The notes beneath the pieces are model-generated. The model was not told the DNA's origin, did no database searches, and worked only from the letters and a program-made list of their open reading frames with translations. A DNA stretch of 64,000 nucleotides, from assembly GCA_003117195.1 (NCBI GenBank), contig BDSI01000016.1, positions 992,001 through 1,056,000 of the forward strand, read 5' to 3'. Of the stretch, positions 33,938 to 43,310 are shown piece by piece. Position 1 is the stretch's first letter. Each line of letters opens with the position of its first letter. This stretch comes from Eudorina sp. 2006-703-Eu-15 (lineage: Eukaryota; Chlorophyta; Chlorophyceae; Chlamydomonadales; Volvocaceae). Both the position numbers and the translations under genes were made by a program.

Positions 33938-34623
33938 GATTTCCTGCAATAGACACCGGATGAATTTGGCCACAGACCTCGGACCCCACGATTGAGGGCG
34001 CGCGTCAGGGAGCGGAAGACAACTAGGACAGAACTCGGCCCAGCGCCACGAGATAACCAAACTAGAATTATTATGAAAGTTTGTAGTAGAATCTTTACAA
34101 GTTGGTACGTACAGTCGTGAAGCGAAGTCGGTAGAGAGCGTGAACGTTGTCGACTGAAAGTCTTGGACAGCTGAGGGCGCGAATGGCGTATGTGCGGAAG
34201 CACCTGACGGACCGTGGCTCCGGACATAGTGCCGTAAATTGGATATGCATGCTGATGGCAAGGTTGACAGATGCCTTGGAACCCGACGACCGGCAGTCTC
34301 CCTTCGGGTGGTGTACTCGCATGGCTTATCAGCGGGCCTGTGTCGGGCCCTGTAGGGCGACCCCAGCGTCTAGCGTCAACCAGCTAGTTGACGTATCGCC
34401 ATGCGGCCAAAGTTCGCGCCCTGTCCCACGTTCGATCGGTCATTACATATCGACACCTCGGGAGCTGCGGCCCAGGTTCTGCCGTCCTCGGAATCTGGCG
34501 TTGCGTTGCGCGCAGCGGGGTGCCAACCTTAGGACCTGGCCGCGTCACCGCCGCAGCAGCTGGCCCGCCCGCACCGGCCTGGGTTCCTACTATATCTGAC
34601 TCAGTTGCACACGTGACAAGGTA

Positions 34624-34686
34624 TGTAACCGTTACATGGTGGACCCGTATCCTGACCGGGTGTTCCAAGGGGCCCAGACAGCTCGA
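34624..34686 (+). repeat. Dispersed repeat copy 5
   Basis: Palindrome TGTAACCGTTACA, then TGGTGGACCCGTATCCTG, ACCGGGTGTTCCAAGG, GGCCCAGACAGCTCG. It is nearly full length against copy 1, with a few substitutions. Confidence 0.7.
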
Positions 34687-34853
34687 CAGGGTATGTGGGG
34701 GCGCGGAGTTCGCGAAGTCTTTTGCTGCAATTGGGGCTGCCGTGTGGAGGGAGCGAGTCTTGTTATCTGCTATCGTCAGACCAGTCCGTGCCAGCACGCA
34801 ACAGCTCATGCTTCGAAATTGGGTACCTGACCTTCAGATGGCCGTTACTCAGT

Positions 34854-34893
34854 GGCGGTTGGCAGTTGGCGGTTGGCAGTTGGCGGTTGGCGT
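34854..34893 (+). repeat. GGCGGTTGGCAGTT minisatellite
   Basis: A 14-base unit made of two 7-base half-units (GGCGGTT and GGCAGTT) is repeated for about 40 bases. Intergenic. Confidence 0.75.
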
Positions 34894-35344
34894 CACAGCT
34901 GTGGTTGGTGCGGGCGGCCTGGCCGTTGTGAAGCGAAATCCAATCCATCGATGCAGCAATTTGTCTTACACATGTGGTGCTTGTCCGTCCGTCTTCCGAT
35001 CCATACGTCCATACCGGACTTCCAGTGGCAGCAGCGCCTTCCCAACGCCAGCCCATTTTCTTTTATTCCGCTGGTCGTGCAGGCACCTTACACTACACTA
35101 AACAACAAGGTGCGCCGAGCGCGCAAGCGGACACCATTGCGCCACCTCACGCCAGAGCCCCAAGTCAAACGCTAACCGGAATCTTACCCCGTCTTAAGTA
35201 CCCTAGGGATTCGACATTCGAGCCTCGCTTCGGGGGATCATAACCTGCGGGCGGCCTGGGGGACGATCCATGCGCCTCACCCTCCCTTCAATCGTACCCC
35301 ATGCCCATCGGAGACGAGGCGGCACTGCAGTGGCAGAAACGCAT

Positions 35345-36511
35345 CTACGACAGGCAGGCGCTCTGCACCTCGTCGACAGTCGTCACGCCCGCCAGGAACT
35401 TGTCCACCTCGGCCTTGTAGCTGGGCACGGACAGGCAGTCGTAGTACTGGGCGAAGGGAAGCAGCTGCGCACCGCGACGCGCCCAGAGAGGCCGACCACA
35501 GGGACCACAAGGAGCGTGGTAGTAGTAGGAGACCAAGTGGAGGCAGTAGTGGCGCAACGTTTGTGGCGGGGCGGGGGGCAGCAAGGCTCAGTGCATGGTG
35601 AGGAAGCCTTGTCTGTCGCCGATGACCCGCGGGGTCCACTGTAACATCATTAATAGTAGTATTATGAGACCGTTGCAGCGGGTGAGTATTTGTGGCGGCG
35701 GTGGTGGTGGTGGTAAGGAGAGAGCATTGGCCGGGCCAGTTGCTCAGCAGCACGGTGTGGATAGGGCAGGGGAGCTTGCGGAAGCGCAAAGGGGCTTTGC
35801 TGCAACGGGCAAGGGCACGCGGGGGCGAAGGCGCCAGCGCCGAGTCGCGTCTGCGCCCACGGCCACCGCACCGCCGAGAGACAGGCTCCTTGGAATACGC
35901 ATCCGGTGGCTTTCTTATAGGCCTGTTGTAACAATATCCGCCTGAGGGAACGTTCCGTAATGCAAGTCCGGCCGCCCCTCATTCACGTGGGCACCGCGCC
36001 TCACCTTGCGGCAGCACGAGGCCGAGATGGGCTTGATGGCCGCGCACTCCTTGAAGGCCGCCACGTCGGGATTGGTGGGCAGAGTGCTCTGGGCGGCCTC
36101 GCACTTGGCGGTGGTGGCGGCATCGGGGGCGGGTTGGGCTGCGGGAGGCAGGCCAGAGCGGAGCAGGATGGAGGGGTCGGCGCGGGGGGCCTCGGTTTCT
36201 ACTTTCTAGGCTCTCAGGCCACACCTCCAACACTGCTCACTTCGCATCATCCCTTATTCCATACATACATATTCCCCACTGGTCCCCAGTAGGGTTTGCC
36301 TCTGCTCAATCCCTCAGTGGGCCGACTGAACAGCACTCCAACACCAAGTGTTCCAGAACCAGGCAGTGGGAACGGTTGCGAGTGGAGGGCAGCACAGCTG
36401 AGGTACCACACAGGGTGACCCAAGGCACCTACCAGTGGCGGTGTTGGCGACCAGCACGACCAGGAGCACGGCGGCAAAGATGCCGGCGGTAAAGGCACGG
36501 CTGCGAGTCAT
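35345..36511 (-). CDS. Small secreted six-cysteine protein 2, 110 aa
   Basis: Three exons: 36433-36511 (ATG at 36511), 36005-36138, 35345-35464. The signal peptide is clear (AGIFAAVLLVVLVANTATA). The mature chain starts near QPAPDAATTAKC. Cysteines follow C-x18-C-x9-CC-x11-C-x26-C exactly as in its tandem paralogue, and it also ends CLS. Conserved positions include AFKEC, KPISASCCRK, LLPFAQY and GVTTVDEVQ. The only length difference is a five-residue Pro/Ala/Thr extension before the first cysteine. Function unknown; secretion is strongly suggested. It is head-to-head (1.3 kb spacer) with the SdiA-regulated-type gene. Confidence 0.86.
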
Positions 36512-37811
36512 TCTGAAGGCAGGGAAGCACCGCGATGGCACGGAGAAGGCACCAGTGATTGGTCGGACCGTGTTTGATCTTCGTGCGCACGAATGTGCAG
36601 TTGTGGATGAGCCGCCACGAATGGTGAAAGTGCAGATGCTGACGCGCTGATATAGTGTGGTTTTCCCTCCGTGGATCGTGGCCTGGTGCGCTGTTGGTGT
36701 GGGCGCGAGGTCCCATCAATTTTCTTCATCGGACTTCGCGCCTGACAGGTCCTCGACTGCTCGTGCACCATCGCGATCCCAGAATCGATCAGCTGTACGT
36801 CATAGGTGCATCGCGCACACTTGCTGCGGTTGCGCGACGTTAGTGCCCTTGGCCGCTAGAAGTTTTCATTCAAGTGAATGACCTGATGCATAATAAATAT
36901 ATAAAATTATATTCTTATTCTAATTGTAAATCTTCCACAACCAAAGATGGGCCGAGGTAATGTAATTAAAACATGAGATAGTGTAACATACCTATCATTC
37001 ATAAGTTATCAATATCTTATTCACTACAGAAATTAACATAATTTTATTACAGAATTGTCTTGCATTTCGTTTTATTTTTGGTCGACTTAGTAAGTCCTGA
37101 GTAAACTATACAGCTTACGAATTCCGAAAGCATTCTTTCTACATTCGTCATTGTCTTGATAAATATAATTATAAATCAGCGATGTTGATATATGTGATGT
37201 CGATGGCGTCAGGGTACCGCGTCTTCGATAATCATAATTTTATTTATTTGACATAGAACTGGCAGCTGTACTCGTGAAATTATAAAGACGTTGTAACTGC
37301 GGGAAGCCGTAAGGACAGCTGAAGCGGCCGTGCGAAGGACCTTACGCTTTGAGAGGTGAAGCCTTTACGGGACATCTAACGCTCGGGCTGCTGGCAATTA
37401 TGAGAAATGCTGTTACACTACATCCACTTGTCGCCGCTGCGCGCCAGATGGACAACAGTGAGGTCCAATGAAGGATCGCACCTAAGGGCATGAGGCCATG
37501 AATCGCGAAACGGCGCAGGAATATCGAAGTTTGCTTTGGAAACATGGCGTCACATCCACATGGACGCGCGATACCTTGGCAGCAGCAACAGCGGTGCATT
37601 ACGCATTGGGCAATATCCCGCCTGCCGCCTCGCAGCTAGGATTTCCCCATCAGACGATAGGTTCGGGTTACTCCCACCAGGGTCCACAGCAGTCAACCTC
37701 AGGTCCTCAGCCTGCCTGCCTTGAGCTATACCGCGAAACAAGCGAGCCCATTCAGTCCCTCGACCTCGTCTGCGTGCATCTTGAAATCACGGAAGGGGCA
37801 CGTCACGCTAG
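36512..37811. promoter_or_regulatory. Divergent spacer between secreted-protein genes
   Basis: It separates the starts of the six-cysteine gene 2 (minus) and the SdiA-regulated-type gene (plus), so it should contain both promoters. Most of its centre is the A+T-rich island listed separately. A plus ORF at 37498-38091 overlaps the downstream start in another frame and is not supported. Confidence 0.45.
36880..37260. other. A+T-rich island
   Basis: A roughly 380-base block is strikingly A+T-rich (runs such as AATAAATATATAAAATTATA and CATAATTTTATTTATTTGAC) inside an otherwise very GC-rich window. It has no ORF over 60 codons. Candidates are an organelle-DNA insertion, the relic of an A+T-rich transposon or a promoter-associated region. 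I cannot tell which. Confidence 0.7.
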
Positions 37812-40800
37812 ATGGCGGCGCCGCGCCCTCCGCAGCTGCCACCACGCGCGCCGGTGGTGGTGGTGGTGCTGCTGCTGCTGCTGCTCTCCCACGCAGCTCG
37901 CCCGTCGTGCGCCGGCCCCTGGGACCTGTCCAGTTTCAAACTCTGCAGCACCAAGAGCCTCCAGGAGATATGTTGCAACGCGTCGGGTACGGCCGCCGCC
38001 GCACCTAGCACGTGCACATCGTGAGCTCGTCTCGCGTTTCTCGCGACGCCCTCCTTGTACGACATGCCGACACGCGACGCTTCCCACGTAACCACCAACA
38101 ATTACCAACTATTACCAATGGAGTGTAGTACAGCACGATTCCCTTTTGTTACCCGCCCAGTGCACATGTGCCCCCTTACCCGCACCCGATGCTGTACATG
38201 TGTCGTACAGGCGTGACGTACATGCCGGAAACCAACACCCTCTGGATCGTGGTCAACAACCCACCCGGGTACGTCCCTCCCTGGCCCTCACCAGCGGACT
38301 GAGGCCTCCTGACGCCTATACGGGCGTAGCTGCGTGATCCCACGTGCGTCCCGCTCACCGAATGCGAGTTACGGCTGTGCTTTCGGTTCAGGAACGGACG
38401 AATAGCGCCAAGTGGAATGACTTTTAATTCTACCCTGGCCTGCGCGCGCGTGTCTCAGTTTGGGTCTGTCACATTTTTCGATTGGAAACTGGCGCGACCG
38501 GCACCTTCGCACGCCCCGTCCGTCCGCAGGCTATACGAATACACCTTGGAGGGGGAGTTGCGCCGCCAGCTGGCGCTTGGGTGGCTCTCAGACCCAGAAG
38601 GTTGGTCGGGGGCGTCGCGAGTGGCAAGTTGCATGTGACGTTAGTTTCATGGTCCGCTCTGGGTTGGGTCGGCGTGTAGGGGTTCGGGTCCCGGGGGTCA
38701 GGTCGGGGAGGGGGTTCGCAGCATGGGCAGCAGCATGGACAGCAGCATGGGCAGCAGCATGAGCAGCAGCATGGGCAGCAGCGGCGCCAGCTCGCTTGCT
38801 GTGGCAGGTCTACCGGGGAGCTCACGGCCTGCGTTGCGCGCTTGCGTTACGCGGCACCGACTGCGCCGTCTCATGGGCTGAGGCCTCGCCAGGACGGAGC
38901 GGCGGCTGTGCTGCCAGGATGGCTGTCAACGTGGCATGATTGTGAGCACATGCATACACAGAAGATGTGCTTCTCTAGAGGTCCGGCCGATGAGGGGGGG
39001 ACCTCAATCCGGCCACAATCCGTTCCTCGAAATGCGCCTCCCTGGCAGATGTGGTGTATGTGTCATCAGGGCGAGTAGCCGTGGTGGAGGAGCCGCCGTG
39101 GGGAGCGATACGCGTACTGGACATCACCCCCAGCGGCGGCGGAACGCAGGTGGTGAGTGGGAGCGGGTGGAGGCTGCGGCCGGTGTCGCCCGGGCCTGTC
39201 GTCCGTTCCGGCACGCATAGGAGTCTGGGTTCGAGTTAGCGCGCGGCATGTATTAATCGGCATGCAAGTCAAAGGGGTTGTATTAATCGATGTGCAAGTC
39301 AAAGGGGATGATGTGTTATTCGGCACGTGTTGAGTCACAACGGGAGTCTATCCCGACGAGGGTCGAACGGTGGCCGCCGGCGGCCCCTGCCCCCCGGCCA
39401 CCCAAGTATTGGGACGGAAATGACACCGGGGGAGCGTGCCACAGGTAATCCGCGGCGCACTGCGGATGGCGGTCGCTGATAATTACTGCACCAAAAATCC
39501 CCCTTCCGCCGCTTCCTTTCCCGCCACCGTTGCACTTCCTAACCCCCACCCACCCACCGCTCGCCTCCCGTACCCGCCCGTATCCCGCAGGAGTACATCC
39601 CCCTCGATTTCCCGAGGACAGCGGCCAGGGGCGCCGAGGGCCTGTCGTACGATCCCGGGTGAGCAATCGCCCTCACCATCACTAAGCAAGTTGGCATGCA
39701 TCCACCATCTTTTTTCTGCTGCACGCCGGCCCCATCCATTGGATCAGATTATAATGCCGATTATCAGTCTGTGGGCTTCCTGTACTTGCCCGCCAGCCCG
39801 CCAGCCCGCCAGCCTGCATATCTGTCACCCAAGACACTCAGTGGCCGTCCGCCCGCCCGCCCTGTTGCCCTCCTGCCCGCCCTGAACACCTGCCCTGGCC
39901 GCGCGCTCCCGGCGTGCCTGACCGGATTCCCCAGGTCGGGTACGTACTACGTGGCGCAGGAGGGCTACCCCAAGGCCATCTACACCGTGCGCAAGGACGG
40001 CAACGGCTGGAGCACGACACAACTCATTAATGGCGACGTGTCGTACAACACCGTGGGCGACTTGGCGGCGGTCAACTACGTGCCCAGTCTCAACCAGTTG
40101 TACGTGCTGTCGCAGGTACGGCTTATGAGGTTACCGTATGGTGGGCAGTAGTACGGCACAGTGCGTAAACTCAGGCGGGCTGGTACGGCACAGGACCCAA
40201 CGAACCCGGCTACATCTGCCACAGTTTCACCGCGCCTCCTGACCCCCACGTGGTTGCCCAAACCCAGGAAAGCAGCCGCGTCCTGCGCTCCGAGATGAGC
40301 GGCCAGGTGCTGCAGTACCTCGACGTGCCGGGGCCCTCCTCAGAGGTAACATGGCGAGCGCCGGGTTGGAGCGGAGCGGCGGTACCCGGCCATCCGTACG
40401 TACCGGCAGATGGGCAACGAGCCCATCTGGGATCCGGATGGCCCCCGCTGCTGGTCCAACGTTGTTTGTAGCATTGTGGGATGCAGATGGTAGAAACAAA
40501 CCACTGCCGTCCATGCGACAACAGAGAACACTGGGTACACGACACAGAACCGCCGCGAGATCTCGTGAGCCGTCCATGGGTCCCTTATTCGGTATGTGCA
40601 AGCCGAGCCGGCGTTTGCACAGCCAACGAGCCGAGCCAGGGCGGCCGACGTGCCTTTGCTTGGAACACCAAGAAAGAGCACGCGCCGGCGCGGGGCGCGC
40701 CCTCCGCCGCAGGGCCTTCACTTGATGGCCGACGGGAAGACGATGGTGGTGGTCGGCGAGGTAAGGCAGGGCTGTCCGTAGACTGCAGGATCGACCCATG

Positions 40801-41171
40801 GGCCCGCGTTGACCGTGTTGACCGGTGTTGACCGGTGTTGACCGGCCACAACGTCCCCACTACTTCTTGAAGCATGCAACGTATTGAGGCGCGTGGTCAC
40901 ACGCCTTTAACCTGTTCCATTGCACACCTTTGGTTAGGGTACTAAACGGGGAAGGGCCTGACGGCCTGAAGGGCGTCAAGGGGCCATACACCATAACACA
41001 GAAAACGTCCTAGAAAACGTCCCCTCGGTCCCGCCCAGCGAAGCAGCGAGACAACCCCTGCACCAAACCCCCCTGCATAGCGCCATCGCCCGGCAAACCG
41101 CTGACGCAATCTTGCGTCTGCACTTGCAGCCCAACGTCATGATGATCTTCCGGGCGGATGCCTGTGAGTAG
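37812..41171 (+). CDS. Secreted SdiA-regulated-type beta-propeller protein, 273 aa
   Basis: Nine exons: 37812-37986, 38211-38268, 38530-38600, 39049-39149, 39591-39658, 39935-40115, 40268-40345, 40713-40760, 41130-41171. Exon 4 could instead end at 39152. Residues 14-29 are a strong hydrophobic signal (VVVVVLLLLLLSHAA). The propeller reads in family order: ASGVTYMPETNTLWIVVNNP, LYEYTLEGELRRQLAL, VVYVSSGRVAVVEE, EGLSYDPGSGTYYVAQEG, LAAVNYVPSLNQLYVLSQES and GLHLMADGKTMVVVGE. SdiA-regulated domain proteins are bacterial and algal predicted beta-propellers with no settled biochemical role. Between signal and propeller lies a short cysteine segment (Cys33, 45, 54, 55) with SFKLC-x8-CC, resembling the FK-x-C-x9-CC motif of the two neighbouring six-cysteine proteins. 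The name is a family label, not evidence of quorum sensing. Confidence 0.87.
38718..38783 (+). repeat. 12-bp GCAGCATGGGCA minisatellite
   Basis: About five copies of a 12-base unit (CAGCATGGGCAG with GGACAG and GAGCAG variants). It lies in intron 3 of the SdiA-regulated-type gene. Confidence 0.8.
40808..40846 (+). repeat. GTTGACCGGT short tandem repeat
   Basis: Three near-perfect 10-base units preceded by a diverged one. It lies in intron 8 of the SdiA-regulated-type gene. Confidence 0.75.
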
Positions 41172-43310
41172 CAGGGCGGCTTCCGTGCAGCCATCCGCCA
41201 CAGCCCCTGCCTGGGGCCGGCAGGACGCGTTCAGCGCCGTGCGAGGTCGGCGCGTGCACCTGTTGTGTGCGCGGCGCACCTAGTCGGCTGTACAAGGCAG
41301 CGGCGACTTGCAGGACCGCGCTCTTCGTGCGGTCGGCGCTGGCGCTTTTGCCCAGCTTTGCGGATGCCGAGGGCAACAGACCCCCTGCGGTCACGTAGCT
41401 CTCTCTGTTTTGGTGCCCAGGCGGTGTAATCCCGATGGCCGGTTGGACCTCGGTTGGGGCCTGCTAGGGCCCGTTGCGACAATGAAGAATGAACTACGAT
41501 GAAGTGGACGTGGCTGGGAAGGCGGAGATTACTACTTGGCGCCAGAGGGTGCTAGAGCCTTGGCGGTGTAAGGAGGCGGCCGGCGCTGCTTCCGTGTGAA
41601 GCGCTGTCGGCCAGCGGCGGGGTTGTGTAGGCGTGCCTAGTCCTACGCTCCTACCGCGTCATGTATGACGACCCTCTCAGCCATCGCGGATCGGTCTGAG
41701 TTAGGGGGATGAGCGCACGCACGCACGCACTCACGGCTCCTGCTGCCAGCCGCAACACCGACAGCCCATGCCGCCGGCAACCTCTTCTCTCTCCATCTCC
41801 GACGGCTCGAGACGTCCAGTGCGCCCAGCCCTCGAACACCGCCAGCGCGCAGCATGCGGCTTTCCGAATCTGCCGTCCATCGCGTCCATTCCCTGATCAT
41901 CACGACCAAACCAATCAAAGGCCCATCTGCTCATTCACCCACTAATATTGATCGCCTGCACGGCACTGCTGCGAACGGCAGCCTCTGTCACGGCACTGCT
42001 GCAGTTCACACCAGCACACGCCCCGGTCGATCACCATCCAATCTGTCTAGGTGCGGGTTTCCATATGAACGGGAAAGCAATCATCATGTTGGCTGTTGGT
42101 TGCTACATCCAGGGTCAACCTCACCCAGCCTGAAGTGTTCCCAGCCAAGGGCACGCGGGCATGGCACATCCCAAGCCACACCGGCCGGGTATCAAACCCA
42201 AATGCGAATCGATTCCACACCGACGCATGACGAAATATGCGCGTGCTATATGTCAGCACTCGGGGTCCAATTCACCTGTCAGTATTGTCACGTAAACTAT
42301 GGCGGTGCAGGTGAGGGAGCCGGTCACCTATAAAAAATAATCATGCGACGTTGTAAAGAACAGTAACGGCGGGGCACGCAGCCGTACCTCCAGCGATGTG
42401 CGGGGCATCCACACAGCACGCCACGTGCATCCCATGTCGTTCTTTGGTAGTGCCTTAGTGCGCAACCAAGCATGCGTCAGTCATTAATAACCCGACGACC
42501 TCCGTCGCACCATGCTGTCGCCCCTGCGCTGCCAAAATCCATGCGTCCTGTCCCGCTTTGCATTTCTTTCCCTATCCACCACCTACCCTCACCCTCACCA
42601 CCACCTCCACCACCACCGCAGCATGACAATCCCCGTTGACTGCTGGACCGTCGGCAACGCCAGACGCAGCAAGTCGCGATCCGCACACCTGTCCGTAGTA
42701 CCAGCTAGATTCAGGCCACCCAGTTGCATACCTTGACAGCCAACCGACAGGCAGCCGGTGTACGATCAGTACAGCATGCCGTACTCTCAACATCGTACGT
42801 TTGGCCACGACCCACTCCTACCAAAGTCCTGGGTCTTGTCTCATAAGCCAAGCACTGTGCCGTGGAGCAGTGGCTGCCCTGTGACGAAGGCAGCCACTGC
42901 TCTATATCATACACAGTATCGGGGTCTGAGGATGCCGTCCAACAGCTTACGTGCGCCATGGTGTCCAGCACAGGACTGGGTGGTTCGGTTGGGTTTCTTG
43001 CTAAACGCTTTAAGCCCTTGGAAAGGACAGTCGAGAAGCTAGCCCTAGTAGTTGACCACTATATCCATGACGGGATTTAGAAGCAACATGACCCCCTAAG
43101 CTCAACCAAGCGTATGGACAGGGCAAGCAATCGAGTCGTGCCTCACGAGCCATCACTTGAACAGTCCCGTAGAGCCCGGCGTATCACACACAAGCAACGG
43201 GGCTTCACAGGCGGATTCCACACGGAATTTGTCTGACACCTCGCGCAAGCAACAGGTCTCACTCAGTCTGCCGGGCTTGCCTCTTTCAAACCCCCGCCAA
43301 GCAGCACAGC
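41172..43310. other. 2.1 kb region between convergent genes
   Basis: Flanked by the 3' ends of the SdiA-regulated-type gene and the kinesin gene. TGTAA elements near 41425 and 41567 are candidate poly(A) signals for the former. A long inverted repeat lies at 42854-42917. ORFs such as 42862-43080 overlap that hairpin and show no family signal. Confidence 0.45.
42854..42917 (+). ncRNA. Long hairpin, possible small-RNA precursor
   Basis: GAGCAGTGGCTGCC (42865-42878) pairs perfectly with GGCAGCCACTGCTC (42889-42902) around a 10-base loop. Two G-U wobbles and a U-A pair extend the stem to 17 pairs. Beyond an internal loop, ACTGTG (42854-42859) pairs with CACAGT (42912-42917). Hairpin-derived miRNAs are known in Chlamydomonas. 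There is no expression evidence, and it could equally be a cruciform-type repeat. Confidence 0.35.

Larger units (their letters stand above)
33938..35344. other. Intergenic region between tandem secreted-protein genes
   Basis: About 1.4 kb. It holds the 5' flank of six-cysteine gene 1, dispersed-repeat copy 5 and a GGCGGTT minisatellite, then the 3' flank of six-cysteine gene 2. No third family member was found here. Confidence 0.45.

Noticed and set aside
37861..37888. GTG/CTG repeat as an independent microsatellite feature
   Set aside because: It encodes the Val/Leu core of the signal peptide in the SdiA-regulated-type gene, so it is explained by coding.
37812..41171. Quorum-sensing (LuxR/SdiA) gene
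   Set aside because: The protein belongs to the SdiA-regulated propeller family, which is named for a bacterial regulon. There is no autoinducer-binding or HTH domain.
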